Notes under the pieces: generated by a model
What the model was told of the DNA's origin: nothing
Seen by the model: only the letters and a program-made list of their open reading frames with translations
The model's database searches: none
Program-made: the position numbers and the translations under genes
Shown: positions 42,327-51,765 of the stretch, piece by piece
How the letters are laid out: every line of letters starts with the position of its first letter
Numbering within the stretch: the stretch's first letter is position 1
From: Klebsiella sp. WP3-W18-ESBL-02
GTDB lineage: Bacteria; Pseudomonadota; Gammaproteobacteria; Enterobacterales; Enterobacteriaceae
DNA: 64,000 nucleotides
Assembly (NCBI RefSeq): GCF_014168815.1
Contig: NZ_AP021972.1
Span: 3,224,001 to 3,288,000, forward strand
Direction: 5' to 3'

Positions 42327-42462
42327 CCCTTGCCCCCTGTTAAATATACGAAGACCCCTAACGTGGGCTTACCTTCAGTATATAAAGACAAAAACTTTTT
42401 TGCCCGCTCAAATGTAAAGAAGTCTAAAGATAATAACGCGCTAGCGGCCAAAAGCAGAAAAC

Positions 42463-42489
42463 AAAAAGGGCGACATCGCTGTCGCCCTT
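42463..42489 (-). terminator. Terminator after mukB
   Basis: AAGGGCGACA (42466-42475) and TGTCGCCCTT (42480-42489) form a perfect ten-base stem with a four-base loop, and the minus-strand RNA leaves in U residues. It lies between the REP pair and ldtD. Confidence 0.88.
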
Positions 42490-42515
42490 CATTCCGTTTT
42501 CAAACTTCCGGGACG

Positions 42516-42597
42516 GCCTGCCTGATGGCGCTACGCTTATCAGGCCTACACAGTCCGATACCTGTCAGCCGGATAAGGCAAAACCGCCATCCGGTAA
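42516..42597. repeat. REP pair (BIME-like) between ldtD and mukB
   Basis: Two REP-type palindromes lie in tandem: GCCTGCCTGATGGCGCTACGC...CAGGCCTAC (42516-42549) and GCCGGATAAGGC...ACCGCCATCCGG (42568-42594). The second ends six bases before the mukB stop codon at 42600-42602. Such elements can stabilise mRNA ends or bind gyrase or IHF. Confidence 0.8.
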
Positions 42598-42599
42598 TG

Positions 42600-45500
42600 T
42601 TATCCGGCCGGTGACGCCTCGGCGGTACCCGGCAGCGTTTCCGGCAACTGGGCGGCAAAGCCGCGCAGCCCTACCACGTGGACGTGTTCATGGTTATTCA
42701 CCACTTTACGTACCAGCTTGTAGGTGGTGCCTTTTTCCGGGCTGATGTTTTCCGGCGCCGCGATGATAAGCTGCATTTCCAGTCGTTCACACAGTTCGAA
42801 CAGCGTGGCGATAGAACGCGCATCCAGACGTGCGGCTTCATCGAGGAACAGGAGTCGACACGGTGACAAATCTTTACCGCGCAAACGCCGCGCTTCATCT
42901 TCCCAGCTCTGTACCACCATCACCAGAATCGACATCCCGGTACCGATCGCTTCACCGGTGGACAGCGCACCGGACTCCGCGCGCAGCCAGCCGTCGGAAC
43001 CACGGTTAACCTCAACTTCCATCTCCAGATAGCTACGGTAGTCGAGCAGTTCTTCACCGATAGTCTGCGGCGTACGCTGCCCCATGTCGATCTGCGGGTT
43101 CAGGCGCTGGTACAGCTTCGCCAACGCTTCCGAGAAGGTCAGACGGTTGCTGTTGAACAGATCCTGATGCTGTTCATGCTGTTCTGACAACACATCCAGC
43201 AGCATTGAGTGGGTTTCGCGTACGTTCACATTCAGACGCACGCTGTTGACCTGGCCAAACGACACGCTCTGCAAGCCCTGGTTCAGCTGGCGAATACGGT
43301 TCTGCTCGCGCTGGATGGTTTTACGGATAATGTTCGCTACGCTGCGGGAGCTGATGGCCAGCTTCTGCTCGCGATTGGTCAGCTCTTCGGTCAGACGGCT
43401 CAGCTCAATTTCCATCTGCTCGATGGCTTCAACCGGGTCGTCGGTGCGAATAATATCCTGACGGATACGTTCGCGCAGATGCTGGTACACCGCGACGAAG
43501 AACTGAATCTTACGCTCCGGACGCTTCGGATCTTCCGACATGCGCAGCACATCGCGCAGATGTTCGTTATCCGCCACCGCCAGACGCAGCGCACCCAGCG
43601 CCTTATCCGACATCGAGCGCAGATCGTCAGCGGAGAGATAGGCCAGCTCGCGACGGTGCAAACGACGTTCGACGTTATTGTCTTTCACCAGACGCATCAC
43701 CGCGCACCAGCCCGCTTTCGCGCTCACCACCTGCTCGCGCATTTCGAGGTAATCACGCTCCAGCTTGCGCAGCCTGCGGGTCAGGTTATCCATCTCCGCT
43801 TCGCAGAAGGTCAGCGCTTTTTCCAACTGGTTACGACGCGCGCGGTTGTTACTCAACTGCGCATGCAGCTCGTCACGGCGAATACGCGCGCGCTCTTCGG
43901 CACCCGCATCGGCGCGCACGCCAATGTCTTTCAGCTCTTTATACAGATCGTTGAGCAGCTCTTTCTTGGTGTCATAAGAGCTTTTCAGCGATGCCAGTAC
44001 CTGGCTGTACTGACTCACCTGGGCGGCGTGGCTACGCATGGCTTCACGCGCGCGGCTACGCTCGCTTTCCGCCTGCGCCAGACGCTCACGCAGTTTTTCG
44101 TTCAGGTCGCTATTGCCGCTCAGCATTTCCGCCGAGTCGGAGTAGCCAAAGTGGGCGCGACGCTGCACGACTTCCGTCAGGGCAAACGCCTGCTGACGCG
44201 CTTCGCGCTGCACCTGCTGTGACCAGGCATAGTCTTCTTTCAGTTGTTCAAACTGCTCCGGGTCGCTCTGTAGTACAGAGACCATCGGCTCGAGCTTCGC
44301 CAGTTGGTTACCGTGCTGCTGAATAAAGCGCGCGGCTTCCTGCGCTTCATCCAGACGCTCCTGAATTTCATCCACGCGGTCGGCCAGCGTTTCATCGGCC
44401 AGCAGGCTCAGGCGCGGCAGGATGCGGTTAAGCAGCGCAACGCCCTCTTTTGCCTGTTCGTACTGCACCTGCTGCTGCTGGTTATCGCTTTCGTGGCTGC
44501 TGAGCGCACGCTCCAGCTCGTTGCGACGAGTATTCAGCTTACGAATTTCTGCTTCCGGGTCATCGTCAAACGCCACCGACAGATGACTACCGATAAAGCG
44601 GCTGAACGCCTGGTGCAGACGCTGGGTCTTCTGGACGTCAAACGACAGGGTCGCGAAACGCTCAGACAGCACTTCACGCTCGGCATGCAGGCTTTCAATG
44701 CGGCTTTCGCGCGCCGCGCGACCAAACAGCGGCAGCGACGGGAAGCGCGAGTAGCGCCACTGGCGATCGGCAATTTTCACCACCACCGCTTTTTCCAGCT
44801 CATCGACGCTGAATACGCTGTCATCAAAGGACTGCGGATCCCCCTCAATGAGATAGAGATCTTCCGGGCAATCTTCCAGCCCTTCCAGATACTCGGCGAT
44901 CTGCGACAGATCCGGCACCACGATAGCGTGTCGAGACGGGCCGTACAGCGCGGAGAAGTACGGCGCATCCTCCAGGCTAACGTCGTCGTAAATTTCTGAC
45001 AGCAGCACGCCGCCAAAACGTTCTGCGAGCGCGTTCAAACGTGGGTCCTCAGAACCGCCCGGCTGGCTTAAACGCTCAATTTCGTCGTCAACGGCACGCT
45101 TACGCGCCCCCACTTCGTCGCGTTCAACGATCGCTTCACGCTCACGCTCCAGCAGTTGCTGGAGATATTCGGTCACGTCCTGGCTGGACTCAAACTGTTC
45201 ACCGCTCTGCTCGCACAGCTGGCTCAGGCTGTTCTGCGCCGCCAGCCATACCGGCGCACGGTGCATCAACGCGGAGATCCGCGATTGCAGCTGTTCCTGC
45301 TCCTGGCGCAGCTGCAACCGCTGCTCGCGAGCGTCGGTGACGCTGTCGCTCAGCGCAGAAATACGCGCTTCCAGCTCGTGATGCAGGTTTTCCAGATCGT
45401 CAATATCGTACTGTTTACCCTGGCGTTTACAGAAGTCAGCGAGCAGGCGCTCAGCCTCCTGCTGTTCACGCAGACGCTGTTCCAGCTCATTCAGACGGCT

Positions 45501-47057
45501 GCGCAGCGGCTGCGCCTGTTCTGCCAGATGGCGCTGATTCACGCCGTCGCGCAGCAGCTCTCGTGCCACGTCCCAGGCTTCATTACGCGCCAGCGGACCG
45601 TTGATGGCCGCCACCAGTTGGTAAGCTTGCTCAAACTGACTGTGCGCCGTTTCAGCCACGCTCATTTTTTGCTCGAGCGACAGCAGTTTTTCCGTCGCTT
45701 CCTGCTCTTTGGCCTGGAAGGTTTCCAGCCATTCACCGGCGCTTTCCGGCGTTAGGTCCGGCAGGTGGCACAGTTCTTTTGCTCGTTCCAGCGCCTGGAG
45801 GGCCTGGGTGTACTGAATCGCGCGCGTTTGCTGTACGTCCAGCGCCTGCTGGTAATCGGCAAGCTGGCTTTTCAGCTCATCCACTTCCAGTTCGGCGGCT
45901 TCGGCGCGGGCTTCGTTTTCTTCCTGCTTTTCGGCAGCTTCCGCGACCACTTCGTTCTGTTCTTCCAGACGAATTTGCAGCTCGTCTAAGTCCGCTTCAT
46001 AGCGTTCAATTTTTTCCTGCTGACGCAGTGCGGTCTGCACCAGGTTGAGATGGTCGCTGGCAGCCTGGTGATCGGCTTCGAGATCGCCTTCCGCACCGTT
46101 GTGCTCCTGTAGCTCACGCGCCATCTCGACGTGCTTGTACTGCTCCGCGGCCAGCTGCGAGCGGGAGGTGAACAGCTCGCGGCGATACTCCAGCGCCTTA
46201 TCCAGATGCACCCGGCGCTCGTTGGCGTGGCGCATATAGTCAGCGGCCACGTAGTCGGTCGCTTCCGAGATCAGGTGCTTAAACAGGTCGCGGTCAGACT
46301 GAGTAACGCGAATCGCCTCCAGCGTCATGCGGTTTTCGCGCAGCGCCGCTTCCATATCCTGGAAGGCTTTACGCACGCCGCTGTTTTCCGGCAGCAGGTA
46401 GTCACGCAGCGAGCGGGTAATGGCGCTGGAGATCCCGCCATACAGCGAGGCCTCAATCAAACGATAGAACTTGCTACGGTCGGCTGCAGAACGCAGGCGG
46501 CGCGCGACGATGCCCAAATCAAACATCAGCGCATGGTAGTCGGTGATCGAGTTGAACTGCTTGAACTGCACGCCTTCGATGGCTTCGAGCTTATCTTTCA
46601 GCTCCTGCAGCGTCAGCACGCGCGCCTGTCGCTCGTTGAGCGTCTCGGTCAGCAGTTGGGTCGGCTGGATAGAGGTCGGCAGCCCCTGAATGGCGAACGG
46701 CTTGATGTCGACTTTACGGTCGCGTCCCGCGACCTGCTGCAGACGCACGCCCACCACCACGCGCTGGTGGCGCGAGTTCATGACGTCCAGCACGGAGTAG
46801 CAGACGCCCGCCTTCAGTTTACCGTGCAGGCCTTTATCGCGTGAACCGCTGGTCGCGCCCGCTTCGGTGGTATTACGGAAGTGCAGCAGGGTTAAATCGG
46901 GGATCAGCGCCGTGACGAAGGCCGCCATGGTGGTGGATTTACCCGCCCCGTTACCGCCCGAGAGGGTGGTAACCAGTTCATCTAAATCGAAGGTACGGGC
47001 AAAGAACCCGTTCCAGTTAATCAGCGTTAGCGAACGAAATTTACCGCGTTCGATCAT
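42600..47057 (-). CDS. mukB: Chromosome condensin subunit MukB
   Basis: An SMC-like protein of 1485 residues (E. coli 1486). The N-terminal Walker A is GGNGAGKSTTMAAF (about residue 34); long coiled coils flank a central hinge around residues 650-780, and the C-terminal head has LSTGEAIGTGMSILVMVVQSWE and Walker B RLLFLDEAARLDARS. With MukE and MukF it loops and segregates the chromosome, and it binds ParC at the hinge. Its ATG overlaps the mukE stop (TAATG). Antisense frames within it, one of 337 codons, are shadows of the biased coiled-coil sequence. Confidence 0.98.
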   Translation of the reverse strand: MIERGKFRSLTLINWNGFFARTFDLDELVTTLSGGNGAGKSTTMAAFVTALIPDLTLLHFRNTTEAGATSGSRDKGLHGKLKAGVCYSVLDVMNSRHQRVVVGVRLQQVAGRDRKVDIKPFAIQGLPTSIQPTQLLTETLNERQARVLTLQELKDKLEAIEGVQFKQFNSITDYHALMFDLGIVARRLRSAADRSKFYRLIEASLYGGISSAITRSLRDYLLPENSGVRKAFQDMEAALRENRMTLEAIRVTQSDRDLFKHLISEATDYVAADYMRHANERRVHLDKALEYRRELFTSRSQLAAEQYKHVEMARELQEHNGAEGDLEADHQAASDHLNLVQTALRQQEKIERYEADLDELQIRLEEQNEVVAEAAEKQEENEARAEAAELEVDELKSQLADYQQALDVQQTRAIQYTQALQALERAKELCHLPDLTPESAGEWLETFQAKEQEATEKLLSLEQKMSVAETAHSQFEQAYQLVAAINGPLARNEAWDVARELLRDGVNQRHLAEQAQPLRSRLNELEQRLREQQEAERLLADFCKRQGKQYDIDDLENLHHELEARISALSDSVTDAREQRLQLRQEQEQLQSRISALMHRAPVWLAAQNSLSQLCEQSGEQFESSQDVTEYLQQLLEREREAIVERDEVGARKRAVDDEIERLSQPGGSEDPRLNALAERFGGVLLSEIYDDVSLEDAPYFSALYGPSRHAIVVPDLSQIAEYLEGLEDCPEDLYLIEGDPQSFDDSVFSVDELEKAVVVKIADRQWRYSRFPSLPLFGRAARESRIESLHAEREVLSERFATLSFDVQKTQRLHQAFSRFIGSHLSVAFDDDPEAEIRKLNTRRNELERALSSHESDNQQQQVQYEQAKEGVALLNRILPRLSLLADETLADRVDEIQERLDEAQEAARFIQQHGNQLAKLEPMVSVLQSDPEQFEQLKEDYAWSQQVQREARQQAFALTEVVQRRAHFGYSDSAEMLSGNSDLNEKLRERLAQAESERSRAREAMRSHAAQVSQYSQVLASLKSSYDTKKELLNDLYKELKDIGVRADAGAEERARIRRDELHAQLSNNRARRNQLEKALTFCEAEMDNLTRRLRKLERDYLEMREQVVSAKAGWCAVMRLVKDNNVERRLHRRELAYLSADDLRSMSDKALGALRLAVADNEHLRDVLRMSEDPKRPERKIQFFVAVYQHLRERIRQDIIRTDDPVEAIEQMEIELSRLTEELTNREQKLAISSRSVANIIRKTIQREQNRIRQLNQGLQSVSFGQVNSVRLNVNVRETHSMLLDVLSEQHEQHQDLFNSNRLTFSEALAKLYQRLNPQIDMGQRTPQTIGEELLDYRSYLEMEVEVNRGSDGWLRAESGALSTGEAIGTGMSILVMVVQSWEDEARRLRGKDLSPCRLLFLDEAARLDARSIATLFELCERLEMQLIIAAPENISPEKGTTYKLVRKVVNNHEHVHVVGLRGFAAQLPETLPGTAEASPAG

Positions 47058-47761
47058 TACTCTTCCTCCCCGCTATCCTGCTGATGGTCATCGTTCTCGT
47101 CATTGAGCTGCAGATGATTTTCAATCGCCATGGCTTCACCGTCGCGAATCATGCGCAGCTGCGCTTCGCGCGCGTCGTCGCCGGAGCGCACGTCGGCGCC
47201 GAAGCGGAACACGGACTCGGTAATGCGAAACTTGCTGCTGTCATGGCCCATAAACCACACCATGCCCAGGCGGCGCAGGCGGTTGAGCGACGAGCGCACT
47301 TTCTCCTGCAGCTTCTGACGGTCAAGGTCAGAGCCGGTGGAACGGTTGTTAACCAGCTTCAGCAGCTTGGCTTCGTCGGCCAACGCCAGCAGCTCGTCAT
47401 ACAGCTCCTGCTGGGTGAAGATGCCTTCATTCGCCAGGCGCTCCGGGCTGAGGTAGAGGTAGCAAAGAATTTTGCCGACCATCATGTCCAGCTCGGACAG
47501 CACCGAACGCGGAATCAGCGTCGTCGAACGCGGGCGCAGGTAGAAAAACCCTTCGGGCGCGCGAATAAGTTCAACGTTATAGCGGGCATAAAACTCTTCC
47601 AGGTATTCCTGGAAATCCATCAAAAAGGCGTGGTTATCGAGCTCGTCCAGGCCAATGTGGCGACCGGCACGCAGCGCGCTATCCAGCGCAGGGAAAAGGG
47701 GGTTGGCCAGGGCCTGTGCCAGTTTAACCGGCATCACTTGTTCAATATTTGTCGATGACAT
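47057..47761 (-). CDS. mukE: Condensin accessory subunit MukE
   Basis: A protein of 234 residues from MSSTNIEQVMPVKLAQALANPLFPALD, the E. coli length. It forms a winged-helix dimer that binds MukF and DNA. Landmarks are HIGLDELDNHAFLMDFQEYLEEFYARYNVELIRAPEGFFYLRPRSTTLIPRSVLSELDMMVGKILCYLYL. The acidic tail DENDDHQQDSGEEE is typical. The start lies 20 bases inside the 3' end of mukF, and the stop overlaps mukB, so translation is coupled along the operon. A longer frame runs upstream within mukF and is not used. Confidence 0.96.
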   Translation of the reverse strand: MSSTNIEQVMPVKLAQALANPLFPALDSALRAGRHIGLDELDNHAFLMDFQEYLEEFYARYNVELIRAPEGFFYLRPRSTTLIPRSVLSELDMMVGKILCYLYLSPERLANEGIFTQQELYDELLALADEAKLLKLVNNRSTGSDLDRQKLQEKVRSSLNRLRRLGMVWFMGHDSSKFRITESVFRFGADVRSGDDAREAQLRMIRDGEAMAIENHLQLNDENDDHQQDSGEEE

Positions 47762-49064
47762 GCGCCTGTACCTTGGCTCCGTAATCATTAATTGCCTGCC
47801 ATTTGGCCGGCAGTCCGGTGAAATCTGCTTGCGCGACGCCCAAACGAACCGCCTGGTCCACCACAATACGCGCCACGTCGAAGTGCCGCGCACGCGGATA
47901 CTGTACCAGGTACTCTTTCACCACCAGACCGAGGTCCAGAGGCAGCTGTTTGGTTTTATAGATAGCCAGCTGTTCTTCAATCAGCGCGGCAAGCTGTTCG
48001 CGGATTTCGTTAAATTCTTCGTACTCTAAGTCCGGCGGAAGTTCCCCGGTAACCTCTTCGTCGCGCAGCGTCATCTCTTCATCGCGCATATCCAGCAGAC
48101 GATCGGCGCTGGCGTAGGTCAGGGCCCACGGCGCATCAAAGTAGGACTGCACCGACTGGCGCAGACGCTGAGCGAAGACGCGGTTTTTATCCATATCAAT
48201 CGCGGTACGGATAAATTTGTGGACGTGGCGGTCGTAGCCGATCCACAGGTCGATGGCCTGCTGTCCCCAGCTGACGATGCGGTCGAGCTTGCTTTGCAGA
48301 TCGAACACCAGCCGATCGACAAAATGCAAATCGTTATGGCTGAGCGTGGCATCCTGAATGCGCAGCAGGTTGGCCTGCAGCTTATCGCCCGCCGCGTCCA
48401 GCGTATCCTGCAGCTCGCGCAGGGTGCCGGAGGTTTCAGACAGCAACAGCTCACAGCTGGAGATCGCCGCGCGCCAGTCTTTATTCAGCAACTGGGCGAT
48501 ATCGTCTTTCACCGATTGCTGCTGTTCATCCATGATGCGTTGCGTGAGGTCGATACTGTCGAAAATCTCCGCTACCGAATATTTCAACGGCGCATAGACG
48601 TTACGGTGCCAATGGAATTCATCGCCGCCCTCTTCCGCCGCATCGGCGGCTCGCTTCAGTTCGCCGGCGACGATCGACAGCTGCATCGACAGACGCAGCG
48701 TGGAGAACTCGCGCTGACGAATATAGTAGTCGGTAATGCCAATGCCCAGCGGCGTCAGACGATAGATGGCGTTTCCTTCTGTGACTTCGCTGGTAAAGCG
48801 GTTCAGCAGACGCTGGCGAACCAGATCGTTAATCGCGTTATTCGCACGCGTACCGATGGTTTCACTGGTTTGCTCAAACGCATCACTGACGTGACGGAAC
48901 GCATCCACCAGCTCGCCTTCCGTCATTTCACCTTCCAGCCGTTCACCGTTCAGCGTTGCGACGGCCAGCAAAAATGAGAGCCTATCGACGGGTAGCGAAA
49001 TGGCGAAATCATTTTTTCTGGCCCAGGCAACCAGTTCGGGGACTGTCTGGGAAAATTCACTCAT
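47742..49064 (-). CDS. mukF: Condensin kleisin subunit MukF
   Basis: A protein of 440 residues, the E. coli length. An N-terminal winged-helix dimerisation domain (TVPELVAWARKNDFAISLPVDRLSFLLAVATLNGERLEGEMTEGELVDAFRHV) is followed by a helical middle region and a C-terminal winged helix that contacts the MukB cap. It joins the two MukB heads and recruits MukE. Its ATG lies eight bases within the 3' end of cmoM, so the order cmoM-mukF-mukE-mukB forms one tightly overlapped operon. Confidence 0.97.
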   Translation of the reverse strand: MSEFSQTVPELVAWARKNDFAISLPVDRLSFLLAVATLNGERLEGEMTEGELVDAFRHVSDAFEQTSETIGTRANNAINDLVRQRLLNRFTSEVTEGNAIYRLTPLGIGITDYYIRQREFSTLRLSMQLSIVAGELKRAADAAEEGGDEFHWHRNVYAPLKYSVAEIFDSIDLTQRIMDEQQQSVKDDIAQLLNKDWRAAISSCELLLSETSGTLRELQDTLDAAGDKLQANLLRIQDATLSHNDLHFVDRLVFDLQSKLDRIVSWGQQAIDLWIGYDRHVHKFIRTAIDMDKNRVFAQRLRQSVQSYFDAPWALTYASADRLLDMRDEEMTLRDEEVTGELPPDLEYEEFNEIREQLAALIEEQLAIYKTKQLPLDLGLVVKEYLVQYPRARHFDVARIVVDQAVRLGVAQADFTGLPAKWQAINDYGAKVQAHVIDKY

Positions 49065-49851
49065 CGTTTATCCTTGTTTCTGTCTGCGGCTTAAGCGCGG
49101 TGACATGAATGTAGCGCCCCAGGCTGACGTAAGGTTCCTGACGGCAATAGCGCGTTTCCAGCTCGAGCAGGATGTCATAGCTGTCCTGCTGTTTATGCTT
49201 ATCGCGCAAATAGTCATGAAACACCCGCACGCCGGTTTTCCCGTTAATGCGCCAGCCGATCTCTTCCAGCCAGCCGTAGACCTGCTGCGGGTCGCGCGGA
49301 TAGTTCGGCGACAGCGTACGCTTTTTCTTTTTCGGCATGCCGGCAACGACGTAGTCAAAGTTGCCCGCTACCATGTTGTGCATCAACAGGCCGTTTGCAT
49401 TGTAGAACATTAATGATAATGCGCCGCCCGGGCGAAGCACCGACCACAGCGTTTTTAATACCGCCTGTGGTTCAGCCACCCACTCCAGTACAGCGTGAAA
49501 CAATATCAGATCAACCGGGCTTTCCAAATGCCCGGCCACGTCCTGCGCCGCGCATTGTATGAAATGCATGTTGTGGCTCACACCTTTGTCGCTGGCTGCC
49601 TGGCTTGCCCGGGCGATCATTTCAGCAGACAGATCGCACAGCGTCACATGGTGACCACGCTGCGCCATTTTGATCGCCGTCTGGCCTTCCCCGCCGCCGG
49701 CGTCCAGAATACGCAGCGGCTGCGAACCCAGGGTTGCGAGCAGCGCATCAAGATCCTGCCACAGAATAGCCTGACGCAGTTGGCCCTTAGTGGTGCCGTA
49801 TATATTGCGCGAAAACTTTTCCGCAATGTCATCGAAATTGCGATCCTGCAC
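49057..49851 (-). CDS. cmoM: tRNA 5-carboxymethoxyuridine methyltransferase CmoM (SmtA)
   Basis: A class I SAM methyltransferase of 264 residues starting at GTG (MQDRNFDDIAEKFSRNIYGT). The SAM-binding motif is LRILDAGGGEGQTAIKMAQRGHHVTLCDLS; the acidic loop QCAAQDVAG and LILFHAVLEWVAEPQAVL follow. CmoM methylates the carboxymethoxyuridine at the wobble position of certain tRNAs to the methyl ester. It heads the mukFEB operon in this lineage and overlaps mukF by eight bases. It is divergent from elyC. Confidence 0.94.
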   Translation of the reverse strand: MQDRNFDDIAEKFSRNIYGTTKGQLRQAILWQDLDALLATLGSQPLRILDAGGGEGQTAIKMAQRGHHVTLCDLSAEMIARASQAASDKGVSHNMHFIQCAAQDVAGHLESPVDLILFHAVLEWVAEPQAVLKTLWSVLRPGGALSLMFYNANGLLMHNMVAGNFDYVVAGMPKKKKRTLSPNYPRDPQQVYGWLEEIGWRINGKTGVRVFHDYLRDKHKQQDSYDILLELETRYCRQEPYVSLGRYIHVTALKPQTETRINDE

Positions 49852-49975
49852 GGGATGTCCTTACTTCGCCAGCCACAAAGGGTCTATTTTGTCACACCCA
49901 CGGCGAGAATGAAGCTATCTGGTGTAATATCCCTGCATTCATGCGGTCAGATGGTTAAAAAAGGTACGCTACAGA

Positions 49976-50755
49976 ATGCTTTTTATGCTGAAAAAGTTCA
50001 TCGGCGGGATGATGCTGCCGCTGCCTCTCCTCCTTTCATTCATCGGTTTAGGAATTGTCCTGGTCTGGTTTACCCGCTTCCAGAAGCTGGGTAAAAGCGC
50101 CATTACCCTCGGCTGGCTTTTTTTACTCCTGCTAAGCCTCCAGCCGGTGGCCGACGGCTTGCTCAAGCCGATTGAAGATACGTATCCTACCTGGCGCGGC
50201 GAACAGCCGGTTCAGTATGTGGTCGTACTCGGGGGCGGGTATACGTGGAATACCGAATGGGCGCCAAGTTCAAACCTGATCAGCAACAGTCTGCCCCGCC
50301 TGGCGGAGGGCATTCGGCTGTGGCAGTCCAACCCCGGAGCGAAGCTGATCTTTACCGGGGCGCGAGCGCTGACTAACCCGGTCAGCACCGCCGAAGCGGG
50401 GGCGCGCGTCGCCGAAAGCCTCGGGGTGCCGCGCAATGCCATTATTGTCCTCGATACGCCGAAAGACACCGAAGAAGAAGCCAGCGCCGTGAAGGCCGCC
50501 ATTGGCGAGGCGCCGTTCCTGCTGGTGACGTCGGCATCACACCTGCCGCGAGCCATGATTTTCTTCCAACAGGCGGGCCTTCACCCGCTGCCTGCACCGG
50601 CTAATCAGCTGGCGATCGCCTCGCCGTTGAACCCGTGGGAGCGCATGATTCCCTCACCGGTGTGGCTGATGCACAGCGACCGGGTGGGCTATGAAACGCT
50701 GGGGCGTATCTGGCAATGGCTGAAAGCCGATTCAGACAAGCCAGGGGCGCAGTGA
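49976..50755 (+). CDS. elyC: Envelope biogenesis factor ElyC (DUF218)
   Basis: A protein of 259 residues with two N-terminal membrane helices (MMLPLPLLLSFIGLGIVLVWF and ITLGWLFLLLLSLQPVA) and a periplasmic DUF218 domain: VQYVVVLGGGYTWNTEWAPSSNLISNSLPRLAEGIRLW, KLIFTGARALTNPVSTAEAGARVAESLGV, VTSASHLPRAMIFFQQAG. In E. coli loss of ElyC blocks peptidoglycan synthesis at low temperature, linked to undecaprenyl carrier metabolism. Its last 24 bases overlap the 3' end of ycbJ on the other strand. Confidence 0.95.
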   Translation: MLFMLKKFIGGMMLPLPLLLSFIGLGIVLVWFTRFQKLGKSAITLGWLFLLLLSLQPVADGLLKPIEDTYPTWRGEQPVQYVVVLGGGYTWNTEWAPSSNLISNSLPRLAEGIRLWQSNPGAKLIFTGARALTNPVSTAEAGARVAESLGVPRNAIIVLDTPKDTEEEASAVKAAIGEAPFLLVTSASHLPRAMIFFQQAGLHPLPAPANQLAIASPLNPWERMIPSPVWLMHSDRVGYETLGRIWQWLKADSDKPGAQ

Positions 50756-51625
50756 TTTCGCCGCCAAATCGACATTATCACGGCTGAATTTACCCGTATT
50801 CACCAGCCTGTCGACTTCGTCCCACAGCAGGTAGAGCCAGCGCCGCCACATAAACCCCTCGGCGACTGGCGCGCGCTGGAGATAGCGCCACAACAGCTGT
50901 TCAGCCTGCGGGCTTTCATGCAGCCGGAACAGTTCATATTCGCGCGGGGCCCATAAAATCGGCCCCGGGCCTACCATGGCTAACAGTTGGTCACTCCGCG
51001 AGTCCTTCAGCATGCTGCGCAGCGTCAGGTGGCCATGGATTAACACGCAGTTGTCGTTAAAGTCCTCAAAAAGCGTATCCAGGCATTCGCGGGTGCGGAA
51101 CAGCAGCCGCTTATCCTGCATCGTCAGGCCGGTGTTCTGGTACAGATTCAGCGTCCCCCACAGCACTTCAATTCGCTGGCGATACCAGTGTGGCCAGCTG
51201 TTTTCCTGAGCGCTATCGACAAAGCCGACGCAGCCGGCGCTGTCCACGCGGTGCCAGGCCAGCAGCGCTTCGACAATTTGATCTTTGAGCGCATCCCAGC
51301 GTTGCGGGCTGCGCGTCGGTGCTTCAACGGCGACGCCGCGCAGGCGCTCTAGCAGCAGGACATCGGGTCCGGGATGTTCTTCATGGGTCATGATGCCGTA
51401 AACCACGGGCATACGTACGGTGCCCTGGCGCGCAAGAGTCGAGATTTTCCACGCCAACTGGCGCGCCACGCCGGGGGATGAAAAGCTGCGCGCCAGCAGC
51501 GGCAGCGGGTTACCTTCAGCATCATACAGCGACCACAGCGCCGTATCCGCCTGCTCATTAATGCACTCCACGCGGCTGAGCGATTCACCCAACAGATGGC
51601 TGAGTTCTACACGTAGCTGTTCCAT
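50732..51625 (-). CDS. ycbJ: Protein YcbJ, phosphotransferase-like, function unknown
   Basis: A protein of 297 residues with a kinase-like (aminoglycoside/fructosamine phosphotransferase) outline: LARSFSSPGVARQLAWKISTLARQG, EEHPGPDVLLLERLRGVAVEAPTRSP, NCVLIHGHLTLRSMLKDSRSDQLLAMVGPGPILWAPREYELFRL. The last block sits where the catalytic HGDLxxxN and DxD motifs would be, but reads HGHLTLRSM and VGPGPI, so the usual catalytic Asp and metal ligands look replaced. It may be a pseudoenzyme. Its end overlaps elyC by 24 bases. A perfect palindrome (51639-51660) lies 14 bases before its start. Confidence 0.85.
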   Translation of the reverse strand: MEQLRVELSHLLGESLSRVECINEQADTALWSLYDAEGNPLPLLARSFSSPGVARQLAWKISTLARQGTVRMPVVYGIMTHEEHPGPDVLLLERLRGVAVEAPTRSPQRWDALKDQIVEALLAWHRVDSAGCVGFVDSAQENSWPHWYRQRIEVLWGTLNLYQNTGLTMQDKRLLFRTRECLDTLFEDFNDNCVLIHGHLTLRSMLKDSRSDQLLAMVGPGPILWAPREYELFRLHESPQAEQLLWRYLQRAPVAEGFMWRRWLYLLWDEVDRLVNTGKFSRDNVDLAAKSLRPWLV

Positions 51626-51638
51626 GTCAGATTACCCC

Positions 51639-51660
51639 TATGAAAGCCATTGCTTTCATA
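51639..51660. promoter_or_regulatory. Perfect palindrome just upstream of ycbJ
   Basis: TATGAAAGC (51639-51647) and GCTTTCATA (51652-51660) are perfect reverse complements around CATT. On the minus strand it ends 14 bases before the ycbJ ATG, so it could be an operator or a leader hairpin affecting translation. Confidence 0.5.
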
Positions 51661-51736
51661 ATGAGCATATGAAGGGTGAATTTCACCAGACAAGATCAAA
51701 ATTGCAACAGAAAGAGAGGAAATACCCGACGGGAGG

Positions 51737-51759
51737 CGCCCCCTTGTGGCAAGGGGGCG
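51737..51759 (-). terminator. GC-rich hairpin after kdsB
   Basis: CGCCCCCTT (51737-51745) and AAGGGGGCG (51751-51759) form a nine-base perfect stem six bases past the kdsB stop. No U-run follows, so termination here would be weak or factor-dependent. Confidence 0.5.
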
Positions 51760-51765
51760 GCAGGA

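Noticed and set aside
43209..44222. Plus-strand open frame of 337 codons inside mukB
   Set aside because: It is antisense to the MukB coiled coil, whose biased codons suppress stops on the other strand; no family match or ribosome site.
49648..49660. matS-like site (GTCACATGGTGAC region) in cmoM
   Set aside because: The halves are inverted relative to the matS consensus GTGACRNYGTCAC, so it is not a MatP site.
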